This document shows positions 21,413 through 32,257 of a stretch of DNA of 64,000 nt, in pieces. The first letter of the stretch is position 1. Every line of letters begins with the position of its first letter. The position numbers and the translations under genes are program-made. The notes under the pieces were generated by a model. That model was not told the origin of the DNA. It saw only the letters and a program-made list of their open reading frames with translations, and did not search any database. This DNA is from Saccharomycopsis crataegensis (lineage: Eukaryota; Ascomycota; Saccharomycetes; Ascoideales; Saccharomycopsidaceae). Where the stretch lies: positions 266,001 through 330,000 of the forward strand of contig NW_027043822.1 in the NCBI RefSeq assembly GCF_037102585.1, in the 5' to 3' direction.

Positions 21413-21419
21413 CGATCTA
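20430..21419. other. Convergent intergenic region with several microsatellites
   Basis: The region lies between convergent genes. It contains (GA)n at 20723-20752, (ATT)n near 20778-20796, (GAA)n at about 21076-21106 and a 60-nt T run at 21353-21412. No gene is seen. Confidence 0.55.
21353..21412. repeat. 60-nt homopolymer T run
   Basis: An uninterrupted run of 60 T. On the LAP2 coding strand it is A60 and starts 7 nt after the stop codon. Confidence 0.95.
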
Positions 21420-23483
21420 TTATTCTAAATCAATATCTTTCTTCACCATGGCCACACAAATTGGATGATAAGATTTTTCAAACTTTCTGAAAGTGGCCAC
21501 TGCCAATTCACGATCGCACTCGTTCAATAAAATGTAACCAGGACGAACAAACTTCATACGCCCCACGGTTCCCAACCAATCAGCACATTCGGAGTAAATT
21601 GATGATTCACGACCCACAAGCAAAAGACGATACACCCGGAACTTCACTTCGGCATTGTTGTTCTTGACAATACGAGAGTATTGACTAATGAATTGCAAAG
21701 CAGTACGACCATTGACAGAATCAAGGATGTTGTGCTCCTTGTGTAAAGTTAAGAGGTTATCAAGGAACACCACAAGTTGGTTAGAAGAATAACTGGCAAC
21801 GTCATTGTCGTTGAAAACTTTCGCCAAATGTGAAGCACTAAGTTGTTCCCCAGCTTCATTGGCTTTTAAAATCATCGAATACCAACGTTTAGACAAAGAA
21901 AAACACACATCGACCATCGAGGTATCGAATTTCGGCTGTGGTGGGAGACCGGTTTTCAATAACCAAGTTTCGTAATCGACCTCCAACAATTTGAGGTAAA
22001 GCTCATAATCGTAATTGTAGTAGAACGCACGCAACGCTTCGATGAATTGGTAAGAATCTAACGATTGTTTACGGAAAGTGGTGAAATAATGTTTGATAAA
22101 TGGGTCAAAGTTCTCGTACCCACCAACGACATTTTCCAAATGGAACAAGAAATTGAAACCCTTTTCGTACGGCACGGTACTGAAAGCGTCATCTGGATCA
22201 CTACCGTCTTTCAAATTCTGGATCATTTTTGTGAATTTGTCGTCCATACGTTCAAGACTTTCTTCCAAATCTTTCCAACCGATAATCGCGCTGAAATGAC
22301 GGTAAGGTTCGCCGTGGATTCCCGCCAAAATACGACGTTCCAAATACACGGTCCACCCTTCATTAAGCCAGAAATGTTCCCAAGACGCGTTGGTGACCAA
22401 GTTACCGGCATAAGAATGGGCAAGTTCGTGGGCAATCACGTCAATGTTTTCGGAATCACCACTGACCACGGTGGAGTTGGCCAAGGTCAATTGAGGGTTT
22501 TCCATCCCCCCGTACGGGAAGGCCATTGGGGCAATGACAAAATCATAATTCTTCCATTCGTAATCAAACACAAGGTTTTCAAGGACGTTCAAGAATTTTT
22601 CCACCACTTCGTGTTTGAATTCATTAGCGCAACGCTCGATCCCCACTGGTTCGGTGTAAACTAGCGATCTAGGGCCGATACGGGAGCTGGTGATATCCCC
22701 ACTGACAATGGCAAAAAGATAAGATGGGATTGGCACTGGTTGGACGAAATGGTAAATGGTTGGATCGGTTTCGGCAGCCTGTTTTTCTTCGTCGATCAAA
22801 CACGATACAAGGGTCTTGTACGGCGACTTGACCCTGACGGCGAACGGCGATTTGACCGATGGGGTATCAAAACATGGATAAATGGCTCTGGCATGGATTG
22901 GTTCGGATTGCGAGAACAAGTATGGGTGTTTCTTACCATCAGTTAGAGATTTATCCAAGAATTGCAACGCGGTGGAGTCTTTGGTGGCCTTGAAGAAGAT
23001 GGTGACTTCGAGATGGTCGTTAGCGGCGATGGTGGCAGGGATCACCAAGGCTTTCCCGAGATTGTTAGCGAGGTTTTCTGATACGATCTTGTAGGCTGCT
23101 GGTTGGTGGTTGACCAAGACTTTGGAAACCACCACGGTAGTCAAGTCCAACATGATCTTGTCGGTGGCAGAATTGGCGGACAACTGATAAGTGACGGACC
23201 CATCAAGGATTTTTTCATCGAACTTGAGCTCGAAATCAAGCGCGGTTTGCTGGACTTTGAAAGCGGAGTAGTTCGAGTTTGTGGAGTAGTCAAGTTCTGG
23301 AGATGACTTTGGGGCCATCTTGGCGAGACATTCTGGAAGAGGAACAAAAGCCTGTTTTGCTGCTGCAGTCATCGTGATATTGTGTTTTGCACCAGAGGAG
23401 AAGGAGGAGAATAAACGAGAGAAAGCAGAGGGTCTGGGGATTACTATAGGAAGGATTCTCAAGCACAGCAGAGCAAGGGTCAT
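21420..23483 (-). CDS. LAP2: LAP2, leukotriene-A4-hydrolase-type aminopeptidase
   Basis: The M1-family zinc metallopeptidase of the LTA4-hydrolase subgroup has 687 aa. It cleaves N-terminal residues and may hydrolyse epoxides. The GGMEN substrate motif precedes HELAHSYAGN (about residue 350), the zinc site HExxH. The third ligand is Glu in HFWLNEGWTVYLERR. The C-terminal helical domain (about 520-687) is complete. Length is close to the yeast enzyme (about 671). The first ~37 residues (MTLALLCLRILPIVIPRPSAF) are hydrophobic and Arg-bearing with no acidic residue, and could be a mitochondrial presequence. A second in-frame ATG near residue 38 would give the cytosolic form, so dual starts are possible. 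The coding strand meets an A60 run 7 nt after the stop. Confidence 0.95.
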   Translation of the reverse strand: MTLALLCLRILPIVIPRPSAFSRLFSSFSSGAKHNITMTAAAKQAFVPLPECLAKMAPKSSPELDYSTNSNYSAFKVQQTALDFELKFDEKILDGSVTYQLSANSATDKIMLDLTTVVVSKVLVNHQPAAYKIVSENLANNLGKALVIPATIAANDHLEVTIFFKATKDSTALQFLDKSLTDGKKHPYLFSQSEPIHARAIYPCFDTPSVKSPFAVRVKSPYKTLVSCLIDEEKQAAETDPTIYHFVQPVPIPSYLFAIVSGDITSSRIGPRSLVYTEPVGIERCANEFKHEVVEKFLNVLENLVFDYEWKNYDFVIAPMAFPYGGMENPQLTLANSTVVSGDSENIDVIAHELAHSYAGNLVTNASWEHFWLNEGWTVYLERRILAGIHGEPYRHFSAIIGWKDLEESLERMDDKFTKMIQNLKDGSDPDDAFSTVPYEKGFNFLFHLENVVGGYENFDPFIKHYFTTFRKQSLDSYQFIEALRAFYYNYDYELYLKLLEVDYETWLLKTGLPPQPKFDTSMVDVCFSLSKRWYSMILKANEAGEQLSASHLAKVFNDNDVASYSSNQLVVFLDNLLTLHKEHNILDSVNGRTALQFISQYSRIVKNNNAEVKFRVYRLLLVGRESSIYSECADWLGTVGRMKFVRPGYILLNECDRELAVATFRKFEKSYHPICVAMVKKDIDLE

Positions 23484-24044
23484 TTAGGAAAAAGAAGAAG
23501 AAGAAGAAGAATGGCGATGAGGAAGGAGAATTTTTTTATTTTATTTTTTTTTTTTTTTTTTCTGTTGCTTGTTTAGGTGATGCGGCACTCGATGAAATGG
23601 CGAAAAACACCAGCTGTTTTGCTTCCAGGCGGCGGCTTCGATCCTTTCGGTTGGTCTGTCGCTCGGTTTGGTCGCTTGCTCACCCGGCACACTGTGTGAT
23701 AGAGGCTGTTGAGTATTATATTTATATTTATATTTATGTGTATATATATACTAGTATTGTTGTTACACATCCTGAGGATCACCATATGAAGTAAGTAAGT
23801 AATTTAATATGTAGAGAGTACCAGACGTCGGGGTCCTTTCTTTTCTTTTCTTTTTTCCGCGTGGCTCTACCACAGGTTACGGCATTGAGAACGCTGGCTT
23901 CACTTACTTACACCCAACAACAGTATTTAGAGATATCGTACTGTATATTAACATAACATAACATAACATGACATAACATAATATAACATAAAACATAACA
24001 CATAAAACTAAACAAATATTATAAAATAAAATAGACACCGCTAA
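23484..24044. other. Intergenic region, LAP2 promoter and transporter 3' end
   Basis: Contains GAA repeats (23491-23511), a T run (about 23548-23562) and an ACATA-type pentamer array at 23950-24003. No gene is seen. Confidence 0.55.
23950..24003. repeat. ACATA pentamer tandem repeat
   Basis: About ten imperfect CATAA/ACATA units lie about 40 bp beyond the transporter stop codon, in its 3' flank. Confidence 0.8.
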
Positions 24045-25802
24045 TCAGATCATCTTCGCCCCATCTTCTTCCAAATGCTCAGCATCTCCCTTGACATGCT
24101 CGACGTACTTCCCTTCCTGGTAATCGTGCGGCAAGTCGTTGGCAATCCTCACCACATCCCAGGGGGTCCACGGGTTGGAAAGCGCAAACACCTTATCCAT
24201 CTCTTCAAGGGTCCTTCCAGAAGTCTCCGGGAACAAAAAGTACACCGCAGGCACCATCAAGAAGTTGATCGCCGCGAAAATCGTGTAAGTGTATGGCCCA
24301 ATGCTGTTGAACCCCACCGGGGTGATCATCACCACCAAGAAGTTGAACGCCCAATTACTCGCCGTTGATAATCCATTGGCCCCAGCTCTGATATTCTAAA
24401 AACACTGATGTTAGTTATTTGTAAGATCATCATAATGAGAAAAAAAAAAAAAAAATAAATAAAAATAAATAAAAATAAAACAGCTACTCACTAATGGGGT
24501 GATTTCAGCAGGATACAACCATGTCATCCCTAACCAACCAACAGCAAAGAACGAATTGAAGACAAACAAAAACACCGCAGCAGCAATCCCAGCCCCCGAG
24601 CCACTGGTATGGTCAGCAGCCCAATTGGTACCGGTCAACACCCCCATGGTGATTGCCTGGCCCATGGCCCCATAGAGCATCAACTTTCTTCTTCCAACTT
24701 TCTCAATGGTGTAATAAGCAACGAACGACGCCAAAAAGTATTCAGTACCATTACAAGCAGCCAAGATTCTACTGTTCAACGCCGACATCCCGATATACTG
24801 CTGGAAGATCGTCCCGGCATAGTAAGTGACAAGATTAATACCGGTGATTTGTTGGAAGATCTGGATCCATGCCGCAAGGCACACCCGATGGAAATTCTTC
24901 TGTTCTCCTTGCCTGGTCATTTCTTTGATAAGTTGTTTAGTCGAACCGGTGGCTTGCTCGGTGGAGATCACTTCTTGAATTTCCGCAATCTCTGTGGCAA
25001 TGTATTCATCGTTGGCAGGAATGTTTTCCAATGCAGAAAACACTTTGACCGCTTCGTCGATTTGTCCGACTTTCAACAACCATCTAGGGGATTCAGGTAA
25101 CGACATGATGAATGGTCCAATGATCAATGGGAAAATGATTTGAAACGCAATAGGGAATCTCCAAGAAACCGAGCTATCTTTGACAAAATAGAACCCGAAG
25201 TCCACCCAATAAGAAATACAAATCCCACCAGCGATCAAACTACCTTGAATCATCACCAATTTACCTCGCTTCTCGGGTCTAGCACATTCGGATTGCCAAA
25301 CTGGGACGGTGGAAGTATTCATCCCGTTACCGAGCCCAGCAATGATTCTCCCAGCAATCAACTGCCCGGTGGAAAACGCAGCACTTTGGATGATCGCCCC
25401 GATCACCATGATAATACACCCAATGACAATGGTTTTACGACGGCCAATTTTATCTCCAAACATCATGGTGCTTAGGGCACCAAACAAACAGCCAATTTCG
25501 TATACCGCGACCACAAACCCTTGATAAGTGGCTTTGTTAGGATGATCAATGGTGTCGATGTCAGGGAAAGTGTCTCTGAAAGTTTCTAAAGTGAGTAACG
25601 ACCCCATGACCCCTTGATCGTAACCAAACAACAAGAATCCCATCCCGGCCATAAATGACACGGCATTACTGAGATTTGAACCACTCATCCCCAAGTATGA
25701 ATAGATGGTGGTATTTTCCTTGTCATGGGAGTATGACGGCTGATCGCTGTGGTCGTCAAGGATGTGATTTGTAGTAGGTTTTTCAACAGAAGAGGAACTC
25801 AT
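24045..25802 (-). CDS. STL1/HGT-type sugar or glycerol:H+ symporter (two exons)
   Basis: The spliced product is 553 aa and belongs to the sugar-porter branch of the major facilitator superfamily. Exon 1 is 25802-24492 (437 codons) and exon 2 is 24395-24045. The join restores the conserved YPAEITPL-NIRAGANGLSTASNW, as in other sugar porters. Family marks are GYDQGVMGSLLT, GDKIGRRKT (loop 2-3), LPESPRWL, QQITGINLVTYY, GRRKLMLYG and PETSGRTLEEMDKVF. The segment GNGMNTSTVPVWQSE matches the STL1 group, glycerol:proton symporters of the plasma membrane, more than the HXT hexose carriers. The intron uses GTGAGT, an AACTAAC branch point at 24416-24410 and TTTAG. Two stress-element-like 5-mers upstream fit osmotic induction. 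The exact substrate is uncertain. Confidence 0.9.
24396..24491 (-). other. Spliceosomal intron of the STL1-type transporter (96 nt)
   Basis: Donor GTGAGT at 24491-24486, branch point AACTAAC at 24416-24410, acceptor TAG ending at 24396. Unspliced, the frame would end 26 codons into the intron, before the last ~116 residues. Phase 0. Confidence 0.9.
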
Positions 25803-26139
25803 TATTTTTGTTGATTATGGTAAATATATACATATATATATATATATATAATTAATATAATATAATTATTGTTTAGGAGAGAAAAATAAAGAGAAATAGA
25901 TCTCCTTTATATAGATAGATATAGTATTCTATTCATCTTGAGGTATGCCTGGAGGTTGCAGGATTTTTGTGAGGGACATTACGTAATTCCTGTTAATAGT
26001 GCAGTGCAGACTTGGACTTACCTAAATGGGAGGATGATTAACAGGTTAAGTAGATGAAATATGTACCTAGGAGTACATGGTGTTTTTTTTTCTGTATACT
26101 ATTTATCGACCCCAGACGTCAAGAGTGTGTGTGGGGGGG

Positions 26140-26144
26140 AGGGG
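26140..26144 (+). promoter_or_regulatory. Stress-response-element-like AGGGG
   Basis: AGGGG, the Msn2/4-type STRE core, lies about 340 bp upstream of the transporter start inside a G-rich run. Short and weak on its own. Confidence 0.3.
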
Positions 26145-26425
26145 GGCAGCAGCATTAGAAAGATTGTGTGGTAAAAAGCAAAACAAAACAAAACAGAACA
26201 GAATAGAACAAAACAAAATAACAAAGATTCTTGGGAGAATATAAATATAATATCTAATATTTATTGTAAACTATTTGTTCCACTAACTCAGACAACACAA
26301 CCACAACCACCGTTTATAATAATTATCCCAACTTATGGGGTGCGCGGGTGCCGGAGTTGATGTTGATGTGTGGAGTGGAAACTCTAATTTCTGTACATTC
26401 GGGGGTGGTGGCCCTCGGAAGGACC

Positions 26426-26430
26426 CCCCT
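26426..26430 (+). promoter_or_regulatory. Stress-response-element-like CCCCT
   Basis: CCCCT, the reverse complement of AGGGG, lies about 625 bp upstream of the transporter. A 5-mer in a long spacer is only suggestive. Confidence 0.25.
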
Positions 26431-27606
26431 CGGAATGGGAAAAGCCCTGATTGATTGACTGATTTTACTTGGTATTATTGGGTGGGTGGTGCCTACAATA
26501 GATGTGGATGATGGGTATTGTGCTTAATGAAGATTAATATGAAGTATTTTATGAGTAATATTAGTATTCTTGTGGAGAGAGATGGAGAGAGAGAGAGAGA
26601 GAGGTATGTAGGGTCTCCCCGGGGTATATTGAAGGGAGATTCGCAAAAAACTAAAAGGAGAAGATCAATTAGACCAGCCTTGGATTACACAACACCTTAG
26701 TCTCATGAGGCTGTTGGTGGTTATTATTATTGTTGTTATTATTGTTATTTGATAGTTGAGGATAGCATTGTGAGTCATGAGAGACAAGTCCGAGAACAAG
26801 AAGATTTGGAGATACTCAATAAATAATAAGTAGACAACAACAACAACGATTGTTATTTGAATCACAGAGAGAACAACAAAGAGAACGAAGAAGAAGAAGA
26901 AGAAGAAGAAAGGGTCCAGAACAATCACACGTGCATGGTGTAGCGTTATTTGTGCGTGGTGCATAGTGATATGACGTCGTTGTGCGATTATTATAACAAG
27001 CAGAGTGCTGATAATAACAGCAATAATGACCATTAATATAATTATGATGATAATTGCAATCGCCGGGGGCCGTCCTCTGCCATCAATCAATCAATCAATC
27101 AATCACCTATGACGTAGCCAGACATCATCACAACCAGCGATCGATAGCAATGCGGGCGGTTGGCGTGGCTGCAGTTCTCCTCCCCCCGTGGGGGAATCGT
27201 CAATTTTTCATTGGTAATAATAACACTAATGCTGTTGTTATGGATGAATAAACCACTAATTCCATTCCACATGATATATATATATATATATGAGTATTGA
27301 AAATCTAAGTATTGTGTGGTTTTCATCTGTCACTAACGCACACAGTATGCCAATAACAACCCACCTCCACTCCCTTAACCGCAATTGGTGTTGATTGTTA
27401 CCGACTAACCATGGCTCATCACCGAAGACTCGAAAAAAGCCTCAGTCTACCACTGCAATAACAACATTATATAACAATACTATTACTACTACTGCTGCTA
27501 ATATACTACTGCCAATATATATTACACACAATCGGTGTACCACGCAGACGGTTGTTTTCGAAAAATATATTGCTAAATGCACCACGTCACGCCGTGTTTT
27601 GTTTTT

Positions 27607-27642
<36 letters not shown>

Positions 27643-27737
27643 TTTATTTATTTTTCCACAACATTTTCCTCATTCCTCTGGCACCACCTACCTACCTTAA
27701 CGTCTCATTTCAAGACAATCACGTCTGGAAAAAAAAA

Positions 27738-30700
27738 ATGTCTAACCAGGGTGACAAATATGTCAAGCTCACTCAGTTGGAGCATATCTTACGGAGACCC
27801 GATACCGTACGTCTGTCCCAATTTATCACACTTTGCAACAAAATGTTTCGTGTTTTTTCCCCCTCCACTAACCTCATATATATATATAGTATATCGGGTC
27901 TACCGAACCAACCACAGAATTAATGTGGATCATCGACAATGAGAACAAGCTTGTTCAGAAAAATATAACCTTCGTTCCCGGAATGCTCAAGATTTTCGAC
28001 GAAATCCTCGTTAACGCTGCAGACAACAAGATCCGTGACCCCACCATGAAGAAAATCGAGGTGATCATCGATGCTGAACAAAACATGATCCAGGTGAAAA
28101 ACGACGGTAAAGGGATCCCCGTGGAAATTCACTCCAAGGAAAAAATCTACGTCCCCGAATTGATCTTTGGTCACTTGTTGACGTCTTCTAATTATGACGA
28201 CGATGAAAAAAAAGTCACCGGTGGTCGTAATGGGTACGGTGCCAAGTTGTGTAACATTTTCTCCACCAGATTCGAATTGGAGACCGCTGACAAGGCCTCT
28301 GGCCAAGGCTATAAACAATTATGGGAGAACAACATGAGCGTTTGTAACAAAGCAAAGATCACCAAATCCAAGAAAACCGAGTTCACCCGAATTGCGTTTA
28401 GCCCGGACTTGGCCAAGTTTGGCATGGAAAAACTCGATGATGATACCCTTGGGCTTTTAAAGCGTCGTGTCTACGATATCGCCGGTAGTGTCAAAGGGGT
28501 CAGTGTATACTTGAACGGTGAAAAAGTCCCACTTCGTGACTTCAAGTCGTATATCCAATTATATTTGGAATCGGCAAAAAGGGCCAAAGACGGATCTTTT
28601 GATGACGACGAAACTTCCGATGCCCCAGTTATCGTTTACGAAAAATCAGATAGATGGGAAATCGCGTTTTCCGTATCCGAAACATCGTTCAATCAAGTAT
28701 CGTTTGTCAATTCCATCGCCACCACTTCTGGTGGTACCCATGTCAACTACATCGCCGATCAAATTGTCAACAAGACAATGGAGTTCCTCAAGAAGAAACA
28801 CAAGAATGCCCATGTTAAGCCGTTCCAAATCAGAAACAACATGTTCTTGTTCGTCAATTGTTTGATCGAAAACCCTGCATTCACCTCGCAAACTAAAGAA
28901 CAAATGATCACCAAGGTTTCGTCATTTGGTTCGAAGTTCCAAATTTCCGAAGAGTTCATCAAGAAGGTGATCAAAACCGAGTTTATTCAACAAATCTTGG
29001 ATATCGCCCAAGCCAATGCCGATAAACAATTGCAAAAAACCGATGGTGCTGGTAGAAAAAACCGGGTGGTGGTCAGTAAGTTAGAAGACGCCAACAAGGC
29101 CGGGACAAAAGATAGTGAGCACTGTACCCTTATTCTCACCGAAGGGGACTCTGCTAAAGCTTTAGCGGTATCTGGTTTGAAAGTGGTTGGTAGAGATTAT
29201 TATGGGGTGTTCCCGCTCCGTGGTAAATTGCTCAATGTTAGAGATGCCACCACCGACCAAATTATGAAAAACCAGGAAATTAAAAACCTCAAAAAAATCA
29301 TTGGATTACAACACAAAAAGAAATACGATAGTGTTAAAGGGTTACGTTACGGTCATATTATGATCATGACCGATCAAGATTACGATGGTAGTCATATAAA
29401 AGGGTTGGTGATTAACTTTATCGAATCCAGTTTCCCTGGATTATTGAGCATTCCCGGCTTCTTGTTGGAATTCATCACCCCAATTGTCAAAGTTACTTTG
29501 GGGAAAAATACCCAACCAAAACTATTTTATACCATGCCAGAATACGAAAATTGGATTGAAAATGAGGGTAACAGAGTAAAATTCAAGTCCAAGTACTACA
29601 AGGGTTTGGGTACCTCTGACTCCAGGGATATGATGAGATATTTCAGCAATTTGGACCATCATATCAAACGTTTCGATACTCTCAAGATTGAGGACAAAGA
29701 TTTACTTGAATTGGCGTTTGCCAAGAAAAAAGCCGACGACAGAAAGAATTGGTTGGCAGGGTTCGAGCTTGGTACTCATCTTGATCCTAACTTGAAAATC
29801 ATCCCTTACGATGATTTCATCAACAAAGAATTGATTTTATTTTCCATGGCCGATAATATCAGATCGATTCCAAGTTTGTGTGACGGTTTCAAACCAGCGC
29901 AACGTAAAATTTTGTACACTTTCTTCAAAAAAAATATTGTCAAAGAATTGAAAGTCAACGATCTTCAAGGTTATGTTTCCAGTACCTCCAATTACCATCA
30001 TGGTGATGCGTCTTTAGTGCAAACCATTGTGGGTTTAGCTCAAGATTACGTTGGCAGTAACAACATTTATTTGTTGAGTCCTAATGGTTGTTTTGGTACC
30101 AGAGATGTCGGGGGTAAGGATCATGCCGCTGCAAGATATATTTATACTGAGTTGAGTAAAATCACTAAACATATTTTCAAAGAAGAGGACCAGAAATTGT
30201 TGAATTATATCAAGGATGATGAAAGAACCGTCGAGCCGTACTGGTATTTGCCAATTATCCCAATGGTGTTGGTGAATGGTGCCGAAGGAATTGGTACTGG
30301 TTGGTCGACCTCGGTGCCGCAATATAATCCCGATGACATTGTCGCTAATATCAAGAGATTATTAAATGGTCAAGAAATGGAACTGATGATTCCATGGTTC
30401 AGAAACTGGAAAGGAACGGTGATTCCTGCTGGTCCAGATAAGTTTAAGATGTTTGGGAGAATTGAGCGTATTGATGACAACACTCTAGTGATTAGTGAAA
30501 TCCCTGCCAAGACCTGGACCTGCACCGTCAAAGAATTCATTGAAAATGCTTTGATTAACACCACTACCGAAAAAGTCACTGAAAAATTCATTAAGAATTA
30601 CACCGAGCAAGATGATCTTGAAGGTCATAAATTCATCATCACTTTGTCGGATGAGCAAATGAAAAAGACCGAAAAAGTTGGGTATTATGAACGGTTCAAA

Positions 30701-32257
30701 TTGATCCAAAACATTGGTTTGGGTAACATGATTCTTTTCAATGAACGAGGCAAATTGCAGAAATATGAAAGTCCGTTGGAAATCATCCAATCTTATTATT
30801 TTGTGCGTCTTGAGTATTATCAAAAGAGAAAAGATTATTTGACTTCTATTATGAGGGAAGAACTTCTGCAATTGACGGCTAAGGCAAGATTCATCAAATT
30901 GATCATCGATAAGAAATTGGTCATTAGTAATCGTAAACGAGTATTATTGGTTGGAGAGTTGCAAAAATTGAATTTCCCAAGATTTGGTAAAGATGGGAGA
31001 TTAATTGAAGACAAGGCGTCTGAAGCAGAAATCACCCAAGATGATATTAACCTTGACAATGAAGATGATGAGGAAGATGCTGGTGGGGTAGAAGATGAGC
31101 TTTCCCACTCCCCTGACACCATCTATTCATCGTATGATTATTTGCTTAACATGCCATTGTGGTCGTTAACCAAAGAAAAGTACGAAAAGCTTTTGAAACA
31201 AAAGGATGCCAAGGATGAAGAATTGAATCTTTTGTTGACTAAGAGTGCCAAAGATTTATGGCTTATTGATTTGGACGGGTTTGAAGTGGCTTATGCGAAG
31301 TTTTTGAAAGATGATAAAGAGAAGATGGAGTTCGAAGCCTTCGGTAACGGCAAAAAACCGACCAAGAAAAGATCCAGAAAGAAGGCTAATGACGATGATG
31401 ATGACTTCATGCCAACCGCCAAGAAGACCAAGAAGAAGGCTACGAAGAAGGCTGATGCTGACGAGATGATGGTGATCAAAGGGGAGTTTATCGAGCCAGA
31501 GATTAAGGAAGTTAAACCAAAGAAGACTCGAGTGAAGAAGGAAGCGTCGACAGAGCCGGATATTCTTAGCCAAGTATCTAATTCCAAAATGAACGGTAAA
31601 GTTAAGAAAGAGACCAGTGACACCCCGTTGTCGGCGGCTACTGATTCCAATAAGGAGAACTCGAGCGATCGAATGTCTAATATTATGGGCCGGGCCAAGA
31701 CGATTTTTGGATCCATCGAACCAAAAGAAGAGGAAGATGATAGTAATAATGATTTGATGGAAGTTGACGAGAAGGATTTGGATGATGATATTTTTTCGAG
31801 ATTTAGTGCTGCTGCCAATAAATTTGATACCAGTTTCAGCACAGATAAGAAGTCTAGTACCGCTTCTGTTGAACCTGAAGAGAAGCCAACAAAGGGTAAA
31901 GCTGCTGCAAAGAAGACCACCGCTACTAAGAAAGCTGTTCCTGCTAAGAACGCTGTTCCTGCTAAGAAAACTGCTCCTGTGAAAAAAGCTGCTCCAAAGA
32001 AAGCTACTAAAAAGAATAAGTTTATCATTAGTGATGATGAAGACGAGATAATGGTTGATGATGATGATGTCAGTGATGATGGTAAGGATGAAGTGGAAGT
32101 GGTGATAACATCTCCTATAGTCAAGAGAAAACCTCAACGACGTGCCGCAACGACAAAGAAAAAAGTCGAGTACATTGAATCTGATTTTGAATCTGCTGAA
32201 GATGAAGAACCGGAAGTATCAGAAGAAGAGTCAGAGTATGATGATGATGATTTTTAA
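27738..32257 (+). CDS. TOP2: TOP2, DNA topoisomerase II (two exons)
   Basis: The spliced product is 1478 aa. It passes one DNA duplex through another, and is needed for chromosome segregation. Exon 1 (27738-27806, 23 codons) ends in LEHILRRPDT; exon 2 (27890-32257) begins YIGSTEPTTELMW, as expected for the family. The GHKL ATPase shows EILVNAADNK, DGKGIPVEIH and GRNGYGAKLCN. The Toprim part shows EGDSAKAL, PLRGKLLNVRDA and DQDYDGSHIKGL. The catalytic tyrosine lies in HAAARYIYTEL at residue 773. The C-terminal ~260 residues are charged and poorly conserved, with Lys/Ala repeats (AVPAKNAVPAKKTAPVKKA) that resemble histone-H1 tails, and an acidic end. Only two CTG codons occur. The intron has donor GTACGT and branch point CACTAAC. 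Confidence 0.97.
27807..27889 (+). other. Spliceosomal intron of TOP2 (83 nt)
   Basis: Donor GTACGT (27807), branch point CACTAAC (about 27866-27872) and acceptor TAG ending at 27889 after a TA repeat. Phase 0. Without removal, translation stops early and the ATPase domain is not made. Confidence 0.92.

Larger units (their letters stand above)
25803..27737. other. Long divergent intergenic region, transporter and TOP2 promoters
   Basis: Nearly 2 kb without a convincing gene. The low-complexity frames at 26518-26700 and 26665-27090 look spurious. Contents: (TA)n near the transporter start (25832-25850), G-rich and C-rich pockets (26131-26146, 26401-26430), a (GA)n run (about 26575-26602), (GAA)n (26887-26910), CAAT repeats (27083-27105), a TATATA run (27273-27290) and a 33-nt T run (27608-27640) about 100 bp before TOP2. 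Confidence 0.5.

Noticed and set aside
24338-24397. Apparent frame break between the two transporter parts
   Set aside because: It is explained by a spliceosomal intron with proper donor, branch point and acceptor; the joined protein restores a conserved segment.
26665-27090. 141-codon reverse frame with Ile/Val runs
   Set aside because: Low-complexity translation of AAT and GAA repeats, with no start context or conserved part.
31256-32137. Long reverse frames under the TOP2 tail
   Set aside because: Shadows of the Lys/Asp-rich C-terminal coding sequence. Two overlapping reverse frames cannot both be genes, and neither has recognisable motifs.
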